Shown here piece after piece: positions 54,016-62,058 of a stretch of 64,000 nt of DNA. A program made the translations under genes and the position numbers. The notes beneath the pieces are model-generated. The model saw only the letters and a list, made by a program, of their open reading frames with translations, was not told the DNA's origin and did not search any database. The stretch's first letter is position 1. Each line of letters opens with the position of its first letter. This stretch comes from Candidatus Paceibacterota bacterium (GTDB lineage Bacteria > Verrucomicrobiota > Verrucomicrobiia > Limisphaerales > UBA8199), in assembly GCA_035452965.1 (NCBI GenBank), contig DAOTCE010000025.1, forward strand, positions 12,097 to 76,096, written 5' to 3'.

Positions 54016-55158
54016 TCAAAGGAGCTTGGCCAGCAACTCGTCGTTCGTCTTATGCTTCCGAAGGGCAGCGACGAGCGTTTCCATCGCTTCGACCGGGTTC
54101 AAATCCACCATGGTGCGGCGCAGTTTGCGGACCGCCTCAATCTGGTGTTTCGGGAATAGCTTCTCTTCTTTGCGCGTCCCGCTCTTGGGGATATCAATGG
54201 CTGGGAACAAACGCCGGTCCGAAAGCTTGCGGTCCAGAATCAACTCCATGTTCCCAGTGCCTTTGAACTCCTGGAAAATGAGCTCGTCCATGCGCGAGCC
54301 GGTATCCACGAGCGCAGTGGCCAGGATAGTTAGCGAACCGCCCTCTTCAATCTTGCGAGCGGAAGCGAACATCTTACGGGGGATTTCCAACGCGCGGGCA
54401 TCCACGCCGCCGGTCATGGTGCGGCCGCTGCCGCCGTGCGCGCTGTTGTAGGCGCGTGCCACCCGGGTAATGGAGTCTAGTAAGACAAAGACATCCTTGC
54501 CCGCCTCCACCATTCGCCGGCAGCGCTCGATCATGAACCGCGACAGGCGGACGTGGGTCTCCAAATCCTGGTCGTTGGACGAGGCGACCACCTCTGCTTT
54601 CACTGATCGCTGAAAGTCGGTGACTTCCTCCGGCCGCTCGTCAATGAGCAGGACCATGACATGGACTTCGGGATGGTTGGTGGTGATGGCGTTGGCGATC
54701 TGCTTGAGAATGGTGGTCTTGCCGGTGCGCGGAGCGGCGACGATCAAGCCGCGGGTGCCCTTGCCCAAAGGTGTCACCATGTCAATGACGCGGGTTTCGA
54801 TGAGGTCGGGGGTCGTTTCGAGCCTAAACTTCTCGATCGGGTCAATGGTGGTCAGGTTTTCGAAGCGCACCATCTTGGTGTAATCCGCAAAGACGATGTT
54901 GTTGACCTTGTCCACCGACTTGAGCTGGGGGCTGTTGCCGCGGTGGGGAGGTTGAGTGGGGCCGGCTACGTAGCTGCCCTCGCGCAAGAAGCTGCGCTTG
55001 ATAGTGTCCGGCGTGACAAAGATGTCCGTCGGTTTGGGGTGAAAGTGGTTTTCGGCGGTGCGGAGAAATCCGAAGCCCTTCTCCGAGATCTCGAGATAGC
55101 CGGCGCCGTAATCGGCGGTGGCGGCGCTTTTGCTTTCGCTGTCGGTTGCTGTGCTCAT
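54016..55158 (-). CDS. rho: Transcription termination factor Rho
   Basis: 380 residues from ATG 55158 (MSTATDSESKSAATADYGAG); an ATG at 55257 would add 33 residues not conserved in Rho. The N-terminal cold-shock/OB RNA-binding domain (YLEISEKGFGFLRTAENHF) is followed by the RecA-type ATPase with Walker A (VAAPRTGKTTILKQIA), DERPEEVTDF and the Q/R-loop region. The usual PKAGKT reads PRTGKT. Somewhat short because no N-terminal insert is present. Confidence 0.96.
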   Translation of the reverse strand: MSTATDSESKSAATADYGAGYLEISEKGFGFLRTAENHFHPKPTDIFVTPDTIKRSFLREGSYVAGPTQPPHRGNSPQLKSVDKVNNIVFADYTKMVRFENLTTIDPIEKFRLETTPDLIETRVIDMVTPLGKGTRGLIVAAPRTGKTTILKQIANAITTNHPEVHVMVLLIDERPEEVTDFQRSVKAEVVASSNDQDLETHVRLSRFMIERCRRMVEAGKDVFVLLDSITRVARAYNSAHGGSGRTMTGGVDARALEIPRKMFASARKIEEGGSLTILATALVDTGSRMDELIFQEFKGTGNMELILDRKLSDRRLFPAIDIPKSGTRKEEKLFPKHQIEAVRKLRRTMVDLNPVEAMETLVAALRKHKTNDELLAKLL

Positions 55159-55351
55159 ATCAGTTTGCGTGTCGTCGAAGGTTCTTCGGAATAAATCCCC
55201 GAAAACCACGTTTGAACTTTGAATTTTTGGGAAGCTGCTGCGCCGGCTTGCCATCATAGTTGCCCGCCGCCCGCAGTTAACAGACCTTCGATCGCGCTAT
55301 AACTACCGGTAATTCCGCACCCGCGCAACAAGTATTTTTAAATAATTGATA

Positions 55352-56335
55352 CTACCCACCGACCTGAGCCCTGGCCTCGGCGGCCAAGGGCGTGCTTAAG
55401 TAGCGCTCGCCGGTGGAGCAGGCAAAGGTGACGATCAACTTGCCCTTGTTCCCAGGCCGTTTGGCGATCTGGATGGCTGCCCATACGTTGGCACCCGAAG
55501 AAATGCCCGCCAGGATGCCTTCCTCCTTGGCCAGCCGCTGGGCCATGGCGAACGAGTCTTCGTTGCTCACTTGGATGCATTCAGTGATCTGCGGATTGCC
55601 CTGCGAATCTCTGAGATGCAGGTTTCCCGGGATGAAACCAGCGCCGGCGCCCTGGATCTTGTGGAGGCCAGGTTTAAGCGGTCGGCCGGCGAGAGTCTGT
55701 GAAATGACCGGGGAGTCCTTCGGCTCTACCGCTATGGCCTGGAAGGAAGGCCTGCGGGGCTTGATCATTTCGCAACAGCCGGTAAGGGTGCCGCCGGTGC
55801 CCACGGCTGCTAACACGATATCCACCTTCCCATCCGTGTCGTCCCAAATCTCCTGAGCGGTGGTCTGACGATGAACCTCCGGGTTAGCCGGGTTCTCGAA
55901 CTGCTGCGGAACCCAGGCCCGGGGGGTATCTTTCGCCAACTGCTCCGCCTTGGCGATTGCTCCTTTCATGCCTTCGGGGCCGGGCGTCAGGACGAGCCTG
56001 GCTCCCAGCATGGCCAGTAGTGTGCGCCGCTCCTGCGACATCGTCTCCGGCATGGTGAGAATGAGCTGGTAGCCCTTGGCTGCCGCCACAAAGGCCAGCG
56101 CTATGCCGGTGTTGCCGCTGGTGGGTTCGATAATTACCGAGTCCTTTGTAAGTATGCCGCGCTTCTCCGCGTCTTCGATCATTGCCATGCCGATGCGGTC
56201 CTTCACGCTGCCAAGAGGATTGAAGTATTCGCACTTCAGCAGGACCGTGGCGGGCAAGTCGTGCGTGACCTTGTTCAGACGCACGAGCGGCGTGTGCCCG
56301 ACCGTTTCAACAATGTTGTTGTATATGCGACCCAT
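55352..56335 (-). CDS. cysK: Cysteine synthase A (O-acetylserine sulfhydrylase)
   Basis: 327 residues, a PLP enzyme making cysteine from O-acetylserine and sulfide. The PLP Lys is in NPLGSVKDRIGMAM, the substrate loop is EPTSGNTGIAL and the phosphate-binding loop is AVGTGGTLTG. Length fits. It is preceded on its strand by the terminator at 56431-56464 and the large structured region, which could therefore be its leader or an independent RNA. Confidence 0.97.
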   Translation of the reverse strand: MGRIYNNIVETVGHTPLVRLNKVTHDLPATVLLKCEYFNPLGSVKDRIGMAMIEDAEKRGILTKDSVIIEPTSGNTGIALAFVAAAKGYQLILTMPETMSQERRTLLAMLGARLVLTPGPEGMKGAIAKAEQLAKDTPRAWVPQQFENPANPEVHRQTTAQEIWDDTDGKVDIVLAAVGTGGTLTGCCEMIKPRRPSFQAIAVEPKDSPVISQTLAGRPLKPGLHKIQGAGAGFIPGNLHLRDSQGNPQITECIQVSNEDSFAMAQRLAKEEGILAGISSGANVWAAIQIAKRPGNKGKLIVTFACSTGERYLSTPLAAEARAQVGG

Positions 56336-56424
56336 AAGGCCTCAGCGTGTCCTGGCGAACTTCCTGTTCCCGTTCGCGCTTGTGGCAATCTCCGCCGGAT
56401 GCTGGGCGCGGACAAGCCCAAAGA

Positions 56425-57297
56425 ACATAAAGTCCCTGCCCGGCCTTGCGGCCGAACAGGGACTAAATGGGGGATGGGAGTTCGCCACGCTCTCTTTCCC
56501 GCGCTGGCATTGGGCGCCTAATTGGCTGCCAGCTTCCCGACGCTATTCTCCACGGCAAGCGGAGTCTTCGGCCTCGTAGCAGGGCCGTCCAGCATCTTGC
56601 GATCACTGGATTATTGAGTGAGGCTTTTCAGCTCGCTTGGGCTGGTGGTTGCGCCACCGGCTTGCGAACCAGGCCAAGACACGTCTGTGTCTTCTTATCC
56701 GCGTCTTAACCACTTAGCTCCAGGTCAGCCACCGCCTGTTAGCAGCGCGTTTGCCCGGTGCCACGGGTCTCGCCTCTTAACTCTCAGGTCGCCTTTTGTC
56801 CACAGATCAGCGGTGTTGTTTTTAACATCGCCGACCTCTCGGAAGGTTTTCACGGGTCCTGCCGAGACCACGTGTCCTTCCCGGTCCAGGGGCTCACTTT
56901 GTCCCGCTTTTCAGCGTCTTTCAATTGGCAGATGCCGCAATGCGCTTCTGCCGGAGCCGCCTGCCCGTGCTGATGCACAGTAGCAACCGGATACCCTCTG
57001 GGTAACTGCGATTCCCCCGGGCTCGAAACTCACCCGGGCTACTTGATTCGATTTGGAGTGGTTTCTAATCACTCCTTACCGCTCAGTCCCTTTTTCGCGT
57101 TTACTGACAGCGCACGAACGCTGCCAGAGGAACTGGTGAATCCTGCCTCCGTTCCCGAACCTTGCGGCCCGGCTTGAGAGGAGCTGAGCCAACCAGCCTG
57201 ACTCAACCTTTCCCCAGTCACCTGGGATTATCTCCGAGACGTTCAGCTTCAATCTATTGACCGCTTCTGTCCATCCCAGTTCTTTCAATGAACTGGG
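56425..57297 (-). ncRNA. Unidentified, strongly structured minus-strand RNA of about 870 nt
   Basis: No credible ORF spans this region on either strand. Read on the minus strand it is purine-rich in loops and folds into many local hairpins, several capped by GCAA/GNRA-type loops: CCCAGTTC/GAACTGGG (near 57275-57297), CTGGCAGCG/CGCTGTCAG, GGAGTG/CACTCC, AAGACAC/GTGTCTT, GGTGG/CCACC and TCCAG..TC-GCAA-GA..CTGGA. It ends in a strong hairpin terminator and may start at a weak TTGTCG-N16-TAAGCT promoter (57301-57328). The conserved GAGGAAAGTCC and ACAGAA segments of RNase P and the tRNA-like ends of tmRNA are missing, so neither is assigned. It could also be a long cysK leader. Confidence 0.5.
56431..56464 (-). 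terminator. Strong hairpin terminator of the structured RNA
   Basis: AGTCCCTG pairs with CAGGGACT, enclosing an inner CGGCC/GGCCG stem with a short loop, followed on the minus strand by TTATGTTCTTT. It separates the putative RNA from cysK, 96 bp further on. The stem is symmetric but only the minus strand has the T-rich tail. Confidence 0.8.
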
Positions 57298-57590
57298 AAG
57301 AGCTTAACAGAATTTCACAATCCGACAACGGATTCTTACGCACAACTTATTCACCGTTTTAGCCCTGTGAACAGTTTGCGAATAACTCTCAGGGCTCAAT
57401 CATTATCGTGGTTTTGCGAGGGGAGGTTGCGGGTTATTCACAAGGCGAATTCCGCCGCGGAGCCAGCGGTGAACAACTTCCGGTGTCCGAAAACAATCGT
57501 CCAGCCGTGGTTGCTCCGGATCGAAAGTGCAGAATTCGACGAAATCAAATTTGCACCACTGTCGGACGGGCGACGATGCCGATACGGTGT

Positions 57591-57869
57591 TCGCACCTGG
57601 CGATGGCCTGCGGCTGGCTGGGTGGGTGGCTTGCTATTCCGGTCGGGCTACGGTGTGTATCCCATGGGGAGCGCTCCCCATGGGATACACACCGTAGCAG
57701 CACCCTCCCGTCACCGTATCACCATGCTGGGCGTGCTGGGGTCAGCGGGGACTGGAGAAGGTCAGCAGGCACCGTCACTGCCCCAAGTATGGAAAGCGCG
57801 CGGGCTGCAGTTCAGAAGTGCGCATGCGGTTCAAGGCGGGGAGCAACGATGACCTCGTGTTCCCTGTGA
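57591..57869. repeat. Long dispersed repeat, copy C, with a 52-bp perfect palindrome
   Basis: 279 bp homologous over its length to 49015-49324. The centre (57647-57698) is a perfect palindrome with 26-bp arms and no loop (GCTACGGTGTGTATCCCATG plus GGGAGC). Relative to copy B, the change GGTT to GTAT in the left arm is matched by AACC to ATAC in the right arm. Confidence 0.9.
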
Positions 57870-58064
57870 CTCGCCTATCTGGGCCGTGCAGGTTTGAACC
57901 ACAGTTGCTACTTCCCGGGAATCCGTGATAGACGATTCGTCTACATCGGGCACACACACCGCCGGGGAACTTCATCTCGTCCACCTGTGGACGGTCAACC
58001 ATGCCCTGTCTTGAGCGCTGAGACCCGCGGCGGTGGCGGCGTGAGCTGCGGGCCGAGGAAACCG

Positions 58065-58190
58065 TCAGGCCGTGGCCGAGGCCTTGGGCGCGGCCTTGGC
58101 CTTGGTTTTGGCTTTGGCGGCGGATTTCTTGCGCTTCAGATAGGCCTTCCGCCGTTTTTGTTTCTCAGCTTTATTATATTGTTTGCCCAT
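58065..58190 (-). CDS. 41-residue basic protein (Lys/Ala-rich)
   Basis: MGKQYNKAEKQKRRKAYLKR followed by a Lys/Ala/Pro tail (SAAKAKTKAKAAPKASA). No membrane segment or known domain. I recall similar tiny basic proteins from other Verrucomicrobia but cannot verify it. Its charge suggests binding of nucleic acid or ribosomes (inference). The opposite strand frame is a shadow. Confidence 0.6.
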   Translation of the reverse strand: MGKQYNKAEKQKRRKAYLKRKKSAAKAKTKAKAAPKASATA

Positions 58191-58232
58191 AACTCTTTAC
58201 ATTCCTGACGTATTCCGGTTGTTTAGCGCACT

Positions 58233-58772
58233 ATGACGATTCGTTGGCGGTTATTCAATCTCTATTTGCTGGTGACGGTGGCGGTCACCATGGTTTGCGG
58301 ATGCCAAACCTCTTCCTCCGGAACCAAACCCAAAAAGCTGCTTAGCACCTTGCGCCTGCACCTGGAAGCAAGCCGTTCCGCCACCGAGGCCACCGAAGTT
58401 GTCCCCATTTATCGTGTCGAGCCGATCATGGTTAGAGTCGAGAAAGTCCCGTTCCTGACCGAGGGCGATGTGGCTGAGGCGAAAGTGGTTGATGTGGGGG
58501 ACGACTTCGCTCTCTGCATCAGGTTTGGCGGGCTTGGCGCCGCCCTGTTCGAACAACAAACGGCCGCCAATCGCGGCAGGAGGATTGCGATTTTCAGTCA
58601 ATTCGGCGAGCACATCGAGAACGCCCGTTGGCTGGGGGCCCCCGTAATCGCTTCCCGCAGCAGCGACAGCGTGCTGACCTTCACCCCGGACGCCACCCGT
58701 GCGGAAGCGGAGGAGATCGCCACTGGCCTGAACAATGTGACTGAGAAGGTCAAAACATGGGTAGACCGTTGA
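58233..58772 (+). CDS. Lipoprotein with SecD-head-like domain
   Basis: 179 residues: lipoprotein signal peptide with lipobox VCGC near residue 24, then one domain (about residues 55-179) whose pattern (IYRVEPIMVRVEKVPFLTE; RRIAIFSQFGEHIENARWLG; ATRAEAEEIATGLNN) resembles the SecDF P1 head. The similarity is from memory of the fold pattern. Its stop overlaps the start of the M23 peptidase by 16 nt, so both are coupled and probably act together at the envelope. Confidence 0.7.
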   Translation: MTIRWRLFNLYLLVTVAVTMVCGCQTSSSGTKPKKLLSTLRLHLEASRSATEATEVVPIYRVEPIMVRVEKVPFLTEGDVAEAKVVDVGDDFALCIRFGGLGAALFEQQTAANRGRRIAIFSQFGEHIENARWLGAPVIASRSSDSVLTFTPDATRAEAEEIATGLNNVTEKVKTWVDR

Positions 58773-59758
58773 TGCTGATGGGATTGATGGTCGCTGGTGC
58801 CGTTCAGGCTCAGCCGTTTCATCTTCCCACCGCCAATCATGCGTTGTTTGTCAAGGGCGGCGAGGAGCGGTATTTCGTTGGCACGGTTGGCAAGCCGTGG
58901 ACCAGCGGCACGTTTGGCTGTGTACGAACCGGCGGGTGGCAAATGCACGAGGGACTGGACATCCGGTGCACACAGCGCGACCGGCGCGGTGAGCCGACGG
59001 ATCCGGTACTGGCTGTTGCCGACGGCACGGTCGCCTACATCAGCACTCGCCCCTCCCTGTCAACCTATGGCAACTACCTGATTCTCCGTCATCAGGTCGA
59101 AGGCTTGGAGGTTTACTCCCTCTACGCTCACCTTGGTTCGATCAGCCGTGACTTGAGGATCGGTCAGGCTGTTCGGGACGGCCAGGCTCTCGGGGTCATG
59201 GGCCGCACGGCCAACACGCGGGAGACCATCTCCAAAGAGCGCGCTCACTTGCACTTTGAGCTGAACCTGTTCGTCAACGATCGGTTCTCAAGCTGGTACA
59301 AGAAGACCTTCCCCACCCAGCGCAACGATCATGGCAACTGGAATGGTCAGAATTTGCTCGCGTTTGACCCAAGGGAAGTGTTCCTGCGGGGGCGCGAACA
59401 GGGCGCCAAATTCAGCTTGCTTAGCTTCCTTCGGCATCAAACCGAGCTATGCCGCGTACTGGTGCGCAAGCCTGAGTTCCCCTGGCTCAAACGGTATGCC
59501 CCCTTGGTTCGCCCCAACCCCCGCGCAGCAAGGGAAGGCGCCATCGGGTATGAAGTCGCGCTCAACTTCAACGGCGTCGCGTTTGAACTCATTCCTCGCG
59601 CCGCGTCGGAGGTCAAGGGAAAGGCCCAATTCCAGCTTCTGTCAGTCAATGAGGCTGAATACCGTAAGAACCCTGCCCGCCGTCTCGTGGTGCAAAGAGG
59701 TGGCCGCTGGGAACTTGCCAACCAAGGCCTGAATTTGCTGGGTTTGCTGACGTACTAG
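58757..59758 (+). CDS. Secreted M23 (LytM-like) peptidase
   Basis: 333 residues: short signal peptide ending QAQ, then the M23 domain with zinc ligands H-x3-D (MHEGLDIRC) and HLHFEL, plus YSLYAHLGS. M23 enzymes cut peptidoglycan cross-bridges or, when degenerate, activate amidases; all visible ligands are present, so it may be active. A C-terminal domain of about 130 residues is unassigned. The start overlaps the upstream lipoprotein gene by 16 nt. Confidence 0.88.
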   Translation: MGRPLMLMGLMVAGAVQAQPFHLPTANHALFVKGGEERYFVGTVGKPWTSGTFGCVRTGGWQMHEGLDIRCTQRDRRGEPTDPVLAVADGTVAYISTRPSLSTYGNYLILRHQVEGLEVYSLYAHLGSISRDLRIGQAVRDGQALGVMGRTANTRETISKERAHLHFELNLFVNDRFSSWYKKTFPTQRNDHGNWNGQNLLAFDPREVFLRGREQGAKFSLLSFLRHQTELCRVLVRKPEFPWLKRYAPLVRPNPRAAREGAIGYEVALNFNGVAFELIPRAASEVKGKAQFQLLSVNEAEYRKNPARRLVVQRGGRWELANQGLNLLGLLTY

Positions 59759-59838
59759 CCAATTGCCGGCCCGAGTTTCTGCTCGCACACTCCGCGGATA
59801 CCTGCTAGTGTGCTGCGAGTCGGCGAAGCTAGAGCTGC

Positions 59839-60699
59839 ATGGAAGCCTTTCTTCATCTTGTGAAGGACAACAGGGCGGACTCCATCCCGTCTCTGCGTGC
59901 ACCCCGCTCTGGTGGACGCCTTGCTTTCACGCTGATCGAATTGCTGGTGGTTATTGCCATTATCGCCATCCTTGCGGCATTGCTGCTGCCGGCCTTGGCC
60001 CGCGCCAGGGAAAAAGGCTGGCGCATCTCCTGTCTCAGCAACCTCAAGCAACTGCAGGTCTGCTGGCATTCGTATGCCCTGGACCACAATGACCGCCTGC
60101 CACCGAACAACTCTATCGGCCTGGTTGGAGGCGGCACGGCCGCCGCCGCGGTGACTTGGTGCAGCAACTATGTGTATGACGTGGACCCGGCGGGCATAGT
60201 CAACGGCTTGCTGTTTCCTTACAACACGTCGCTCGGAATCTACCGTTGTCCGGCAGACCGCTCCACAATCACCACCCTGGACGGCGTCAAGCTTTCCCAG
60301 CCCCGCTGGCGCAGCTATAATATGAGCCTATGCCTCAACGGCGAGCCCGGCTTTGACCCCCATTCTCGATACACTCCGTCTTTCAGCAGATTGACGGCGA
60401 TCCGGAACCCCGAACCTTCCAAGCTGTTCGTCTTCCTCGACGTGCATGAAGATGAAATCTATGACTGCACGTTCGGCATGCCAAACTTTCAGTGGTGGGG
60501 CGACGCGAAAGTCTGGTGGGATATCCCGGCTAACCGCCATTCCCAGGGCGGTAACCTCGTCTTTGCCGACGGCCATGCCGAGCATTGGAGGTGGAAGGTG
60601 CCGAAGGTATACAAGGGCAGTCTCCCCCAGGTTGTACCCGTCGAAGAACTGCCCGACTACCGGCGGGTACAGTCGGGCTATTTGCAGTATTGGCCATGA
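59839..60699 (+). CDS. Type II pseudopilin-like protein with H-X9-DG motif
   Basis: 286 residues. A type IV prepilin-like N-terminus (GRLAFTLIELLVVIAIIAIL with processing before the Phe) and the H-X9-DG motif (HSQGGNLVFADGHAEHW, near residue 238) define the abundant planctomycete/verrucomicrobial 'DUF1559-like' secreted-protein family. Cargo of a type II-like secretion apparatus. The first 30 residues before the FTLIE motif are unusually long. Confidence 0.92.
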   Translation: MEAFLHLVKDNRADSIPSLRAPRSGGRLAFTLIELLVVIAIIAILAALLLPALARAREKGWRISCLSNLKQLQVCWHSYALDHNDRLPPNNSIGLVGGGTAAAAVTWCSNYVYDVDPAGIVNGLLFPYNTSLGIYRCPADRSTITTLDGVKLSQPRWRSYNMSLCLNGEPGFDPHSRYTPSFSRLTAIRNPEPSKLFVFLDVHEDEIYDCTFGMPNFQWWGDAKVWWDIPANRHSQGGNLVFADGHAEHWRWKVPKVYKGSLPQVVPVEELPDYRRVQSGYLQYWP

Positions 60700-60777
60700 G
60701 CGGCCTGGCGGCGGCATTGGCCCCCCGTTTTTTCCCACTTGCACTGCCCGGCGTGGGCGACAATCTTCTGCGGGAAC

Positions 60778-61953
60778 ATGAACTACAAGATCTCACGGCG
60801 CGCGGCCTCCCTTTCACCATCGCTCACGCTGGCCATTGACTCGAAGGCCAAGAGCATGAAGGCCGAGGGACAGGACGTTGTCGGCTTTGGCGCCGGCGAA
60901 CCGGACTTCGACACGCCGCAGCACATCAAGGACGCCGCTGCCAAGGCGCTTGCCGCCGGCTTCACCAAGTACACCCCGGCGGCCGGTATCCCTGAGCTGC
61001 GCGCGGCCATCGCTGATAAGCACAAACGCGAGAACGGCCTCACCTACAAGCCTTCGCAGATCATCGTCTCGTGTGGCGGCAAACATGCCTGTTTCAATGT
61101 CATACTCGCCACCTGCGAAGAGGGCGACGAAGTCATTATTCCCGCGCCCTATTGGCTAAGTTACCCCGAGATGGTCAAGATGGCCGGCGCGAACCCCGTC
61201 ATCGTCCCGACCACGGACAAGACTGAGTTCAAGCTCACTCCCGACGCCTTGCGCGCCGCCATTACTCCGCGCACGCGCCTGTTTGTGCTGAACTCTCCCA
61301 GCAATCCCACTGGCTCGGTCTATACTGCAGACGAACTCAAAGCTCTGGGCGATATCTGTGTCGAGAAGAACGTCCTCATCATGAGCGACGAAATTTACGA
61401 GCACCTGCTTTACGACGGTGCCACTACCAGGAGCGTCGCCAGCTTCTCCACGTCGCACTTCGAGCACACGATTATTGTCCACGGCTTCGCCAAAGCCTGG
61501 AGCATGACGGGTTGGCGCCTGGGTTGGTGTGCCGCGCCGGAGCCTATCGCCAAGGCCATGGACGCCGTCCAAAGCCACAGCACCAGCAACCCAACCAGCT
61601 TCGCCCAAAAAGGAGCCGTCGCCGCCCTCACTGGGCCGCAGGATCACCTCAAGCTCTGGCTGGCCGAGTTCAACAAGCGCCGCGTCTATGCTTGGACGAA
61701 GCTGAATAGCATCCCCGGCTTGAGTTGCGTAAATGCCAAGGGTGCCTTCTACCTCTTCCCGAACATCGTTAAGACCGGCCTGAAGTCCACTGACTTCTGC
61801 GCCCGGCTGCTCGAAGCCGAGAAAGTCGCCGCTGTGCCCGGCATTGCCTTCGGCGCCGACGATTACATCCGGCTCAGCTATGCCACCAGCATGGCTAACA
61901 TCCAGAAGGGCCTCGACCGCATCGAGAAATTCTGCCGCAGTCTCGTGAGCTGA
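60778..61953 (+). CDS. Class I aminotransferase (aspartate aminotransferase type)
   Basis: 391 residues from ATG 60778 (MNYKISRRAASLSPS); a TTG at 60739 would add 13 residues. PLP fold-type I: GFGAGEPDFDTPQHI, NSPSNPTGSVY and the PLP Lys in IIVHGFAKAWSMTGWRLGW. Type I-beta aspartate aminotransferases match this pattern best. The enzyme transfers an amino group between aspartate and 2-oxoglutarate; the exact substrate is inferred. Confidence 0.93.
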   Translation: MNYKISRRAASLSPSLTLAIDSKAKSMKAEGQDVVGFGAGEPDFDTPQHIKDAAAKALAAGFTKYTPAAGIPELRAAIADKHKRENGLTYKPSQIIVSCGGKHACFNVILATCEEGDEVIIPAPYWLSYPEMVKMAGANPVIVPTTDKTEFKLTPDALRAAITPRTRLFVLNSPSNPTGSVYTADELKALGDICVEKNVLIMSDEIYEHLLYDGATTRSVASFSTSHFEHTIIVHGFAKAWSMTGWRLGWCAAPEPIAKAMDAVQSHSTSNPTSFAQKGAVAALTGPQDHLKLWLAEFNKRRVYAWTKLNSIPGLSCVNAKGAFYLFPNIVKTGLKSTDFCARLLEAEKVAAVPGIAFGADDYIRLSYATSMANIQKGLDRIEKFCRSLVS

Positions 61954-62058
61954 CCCCGCTTGGAGATCATCGGCGCGCCCCGCAGGCCCCATGCTGCCCG
62001 CCCAGAAACCCTCGCGGTTGGACTTAAACCGCTGCCGCACCGTTGGCAGACGGCGGCC

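Noticed and set aside
56618..56983. A 121-codon plus-strand frame within the structured region
   Set aside because: Composition is Pro/Ser/Arg-rich without domain, and the strand opposite shows the RNA-like purine loops.
56336..57400. tmRNA or RNase P RNA assignment for the structured region
   Set aside because: Some stretches resemble RNase P (CCGTGGCACCGGGCAAAC) but the universal GAGGAAAGTCC and ACAGAA segments are missing, and no tRNA-like acceptor/T-arm or plausible LAA tag was found.
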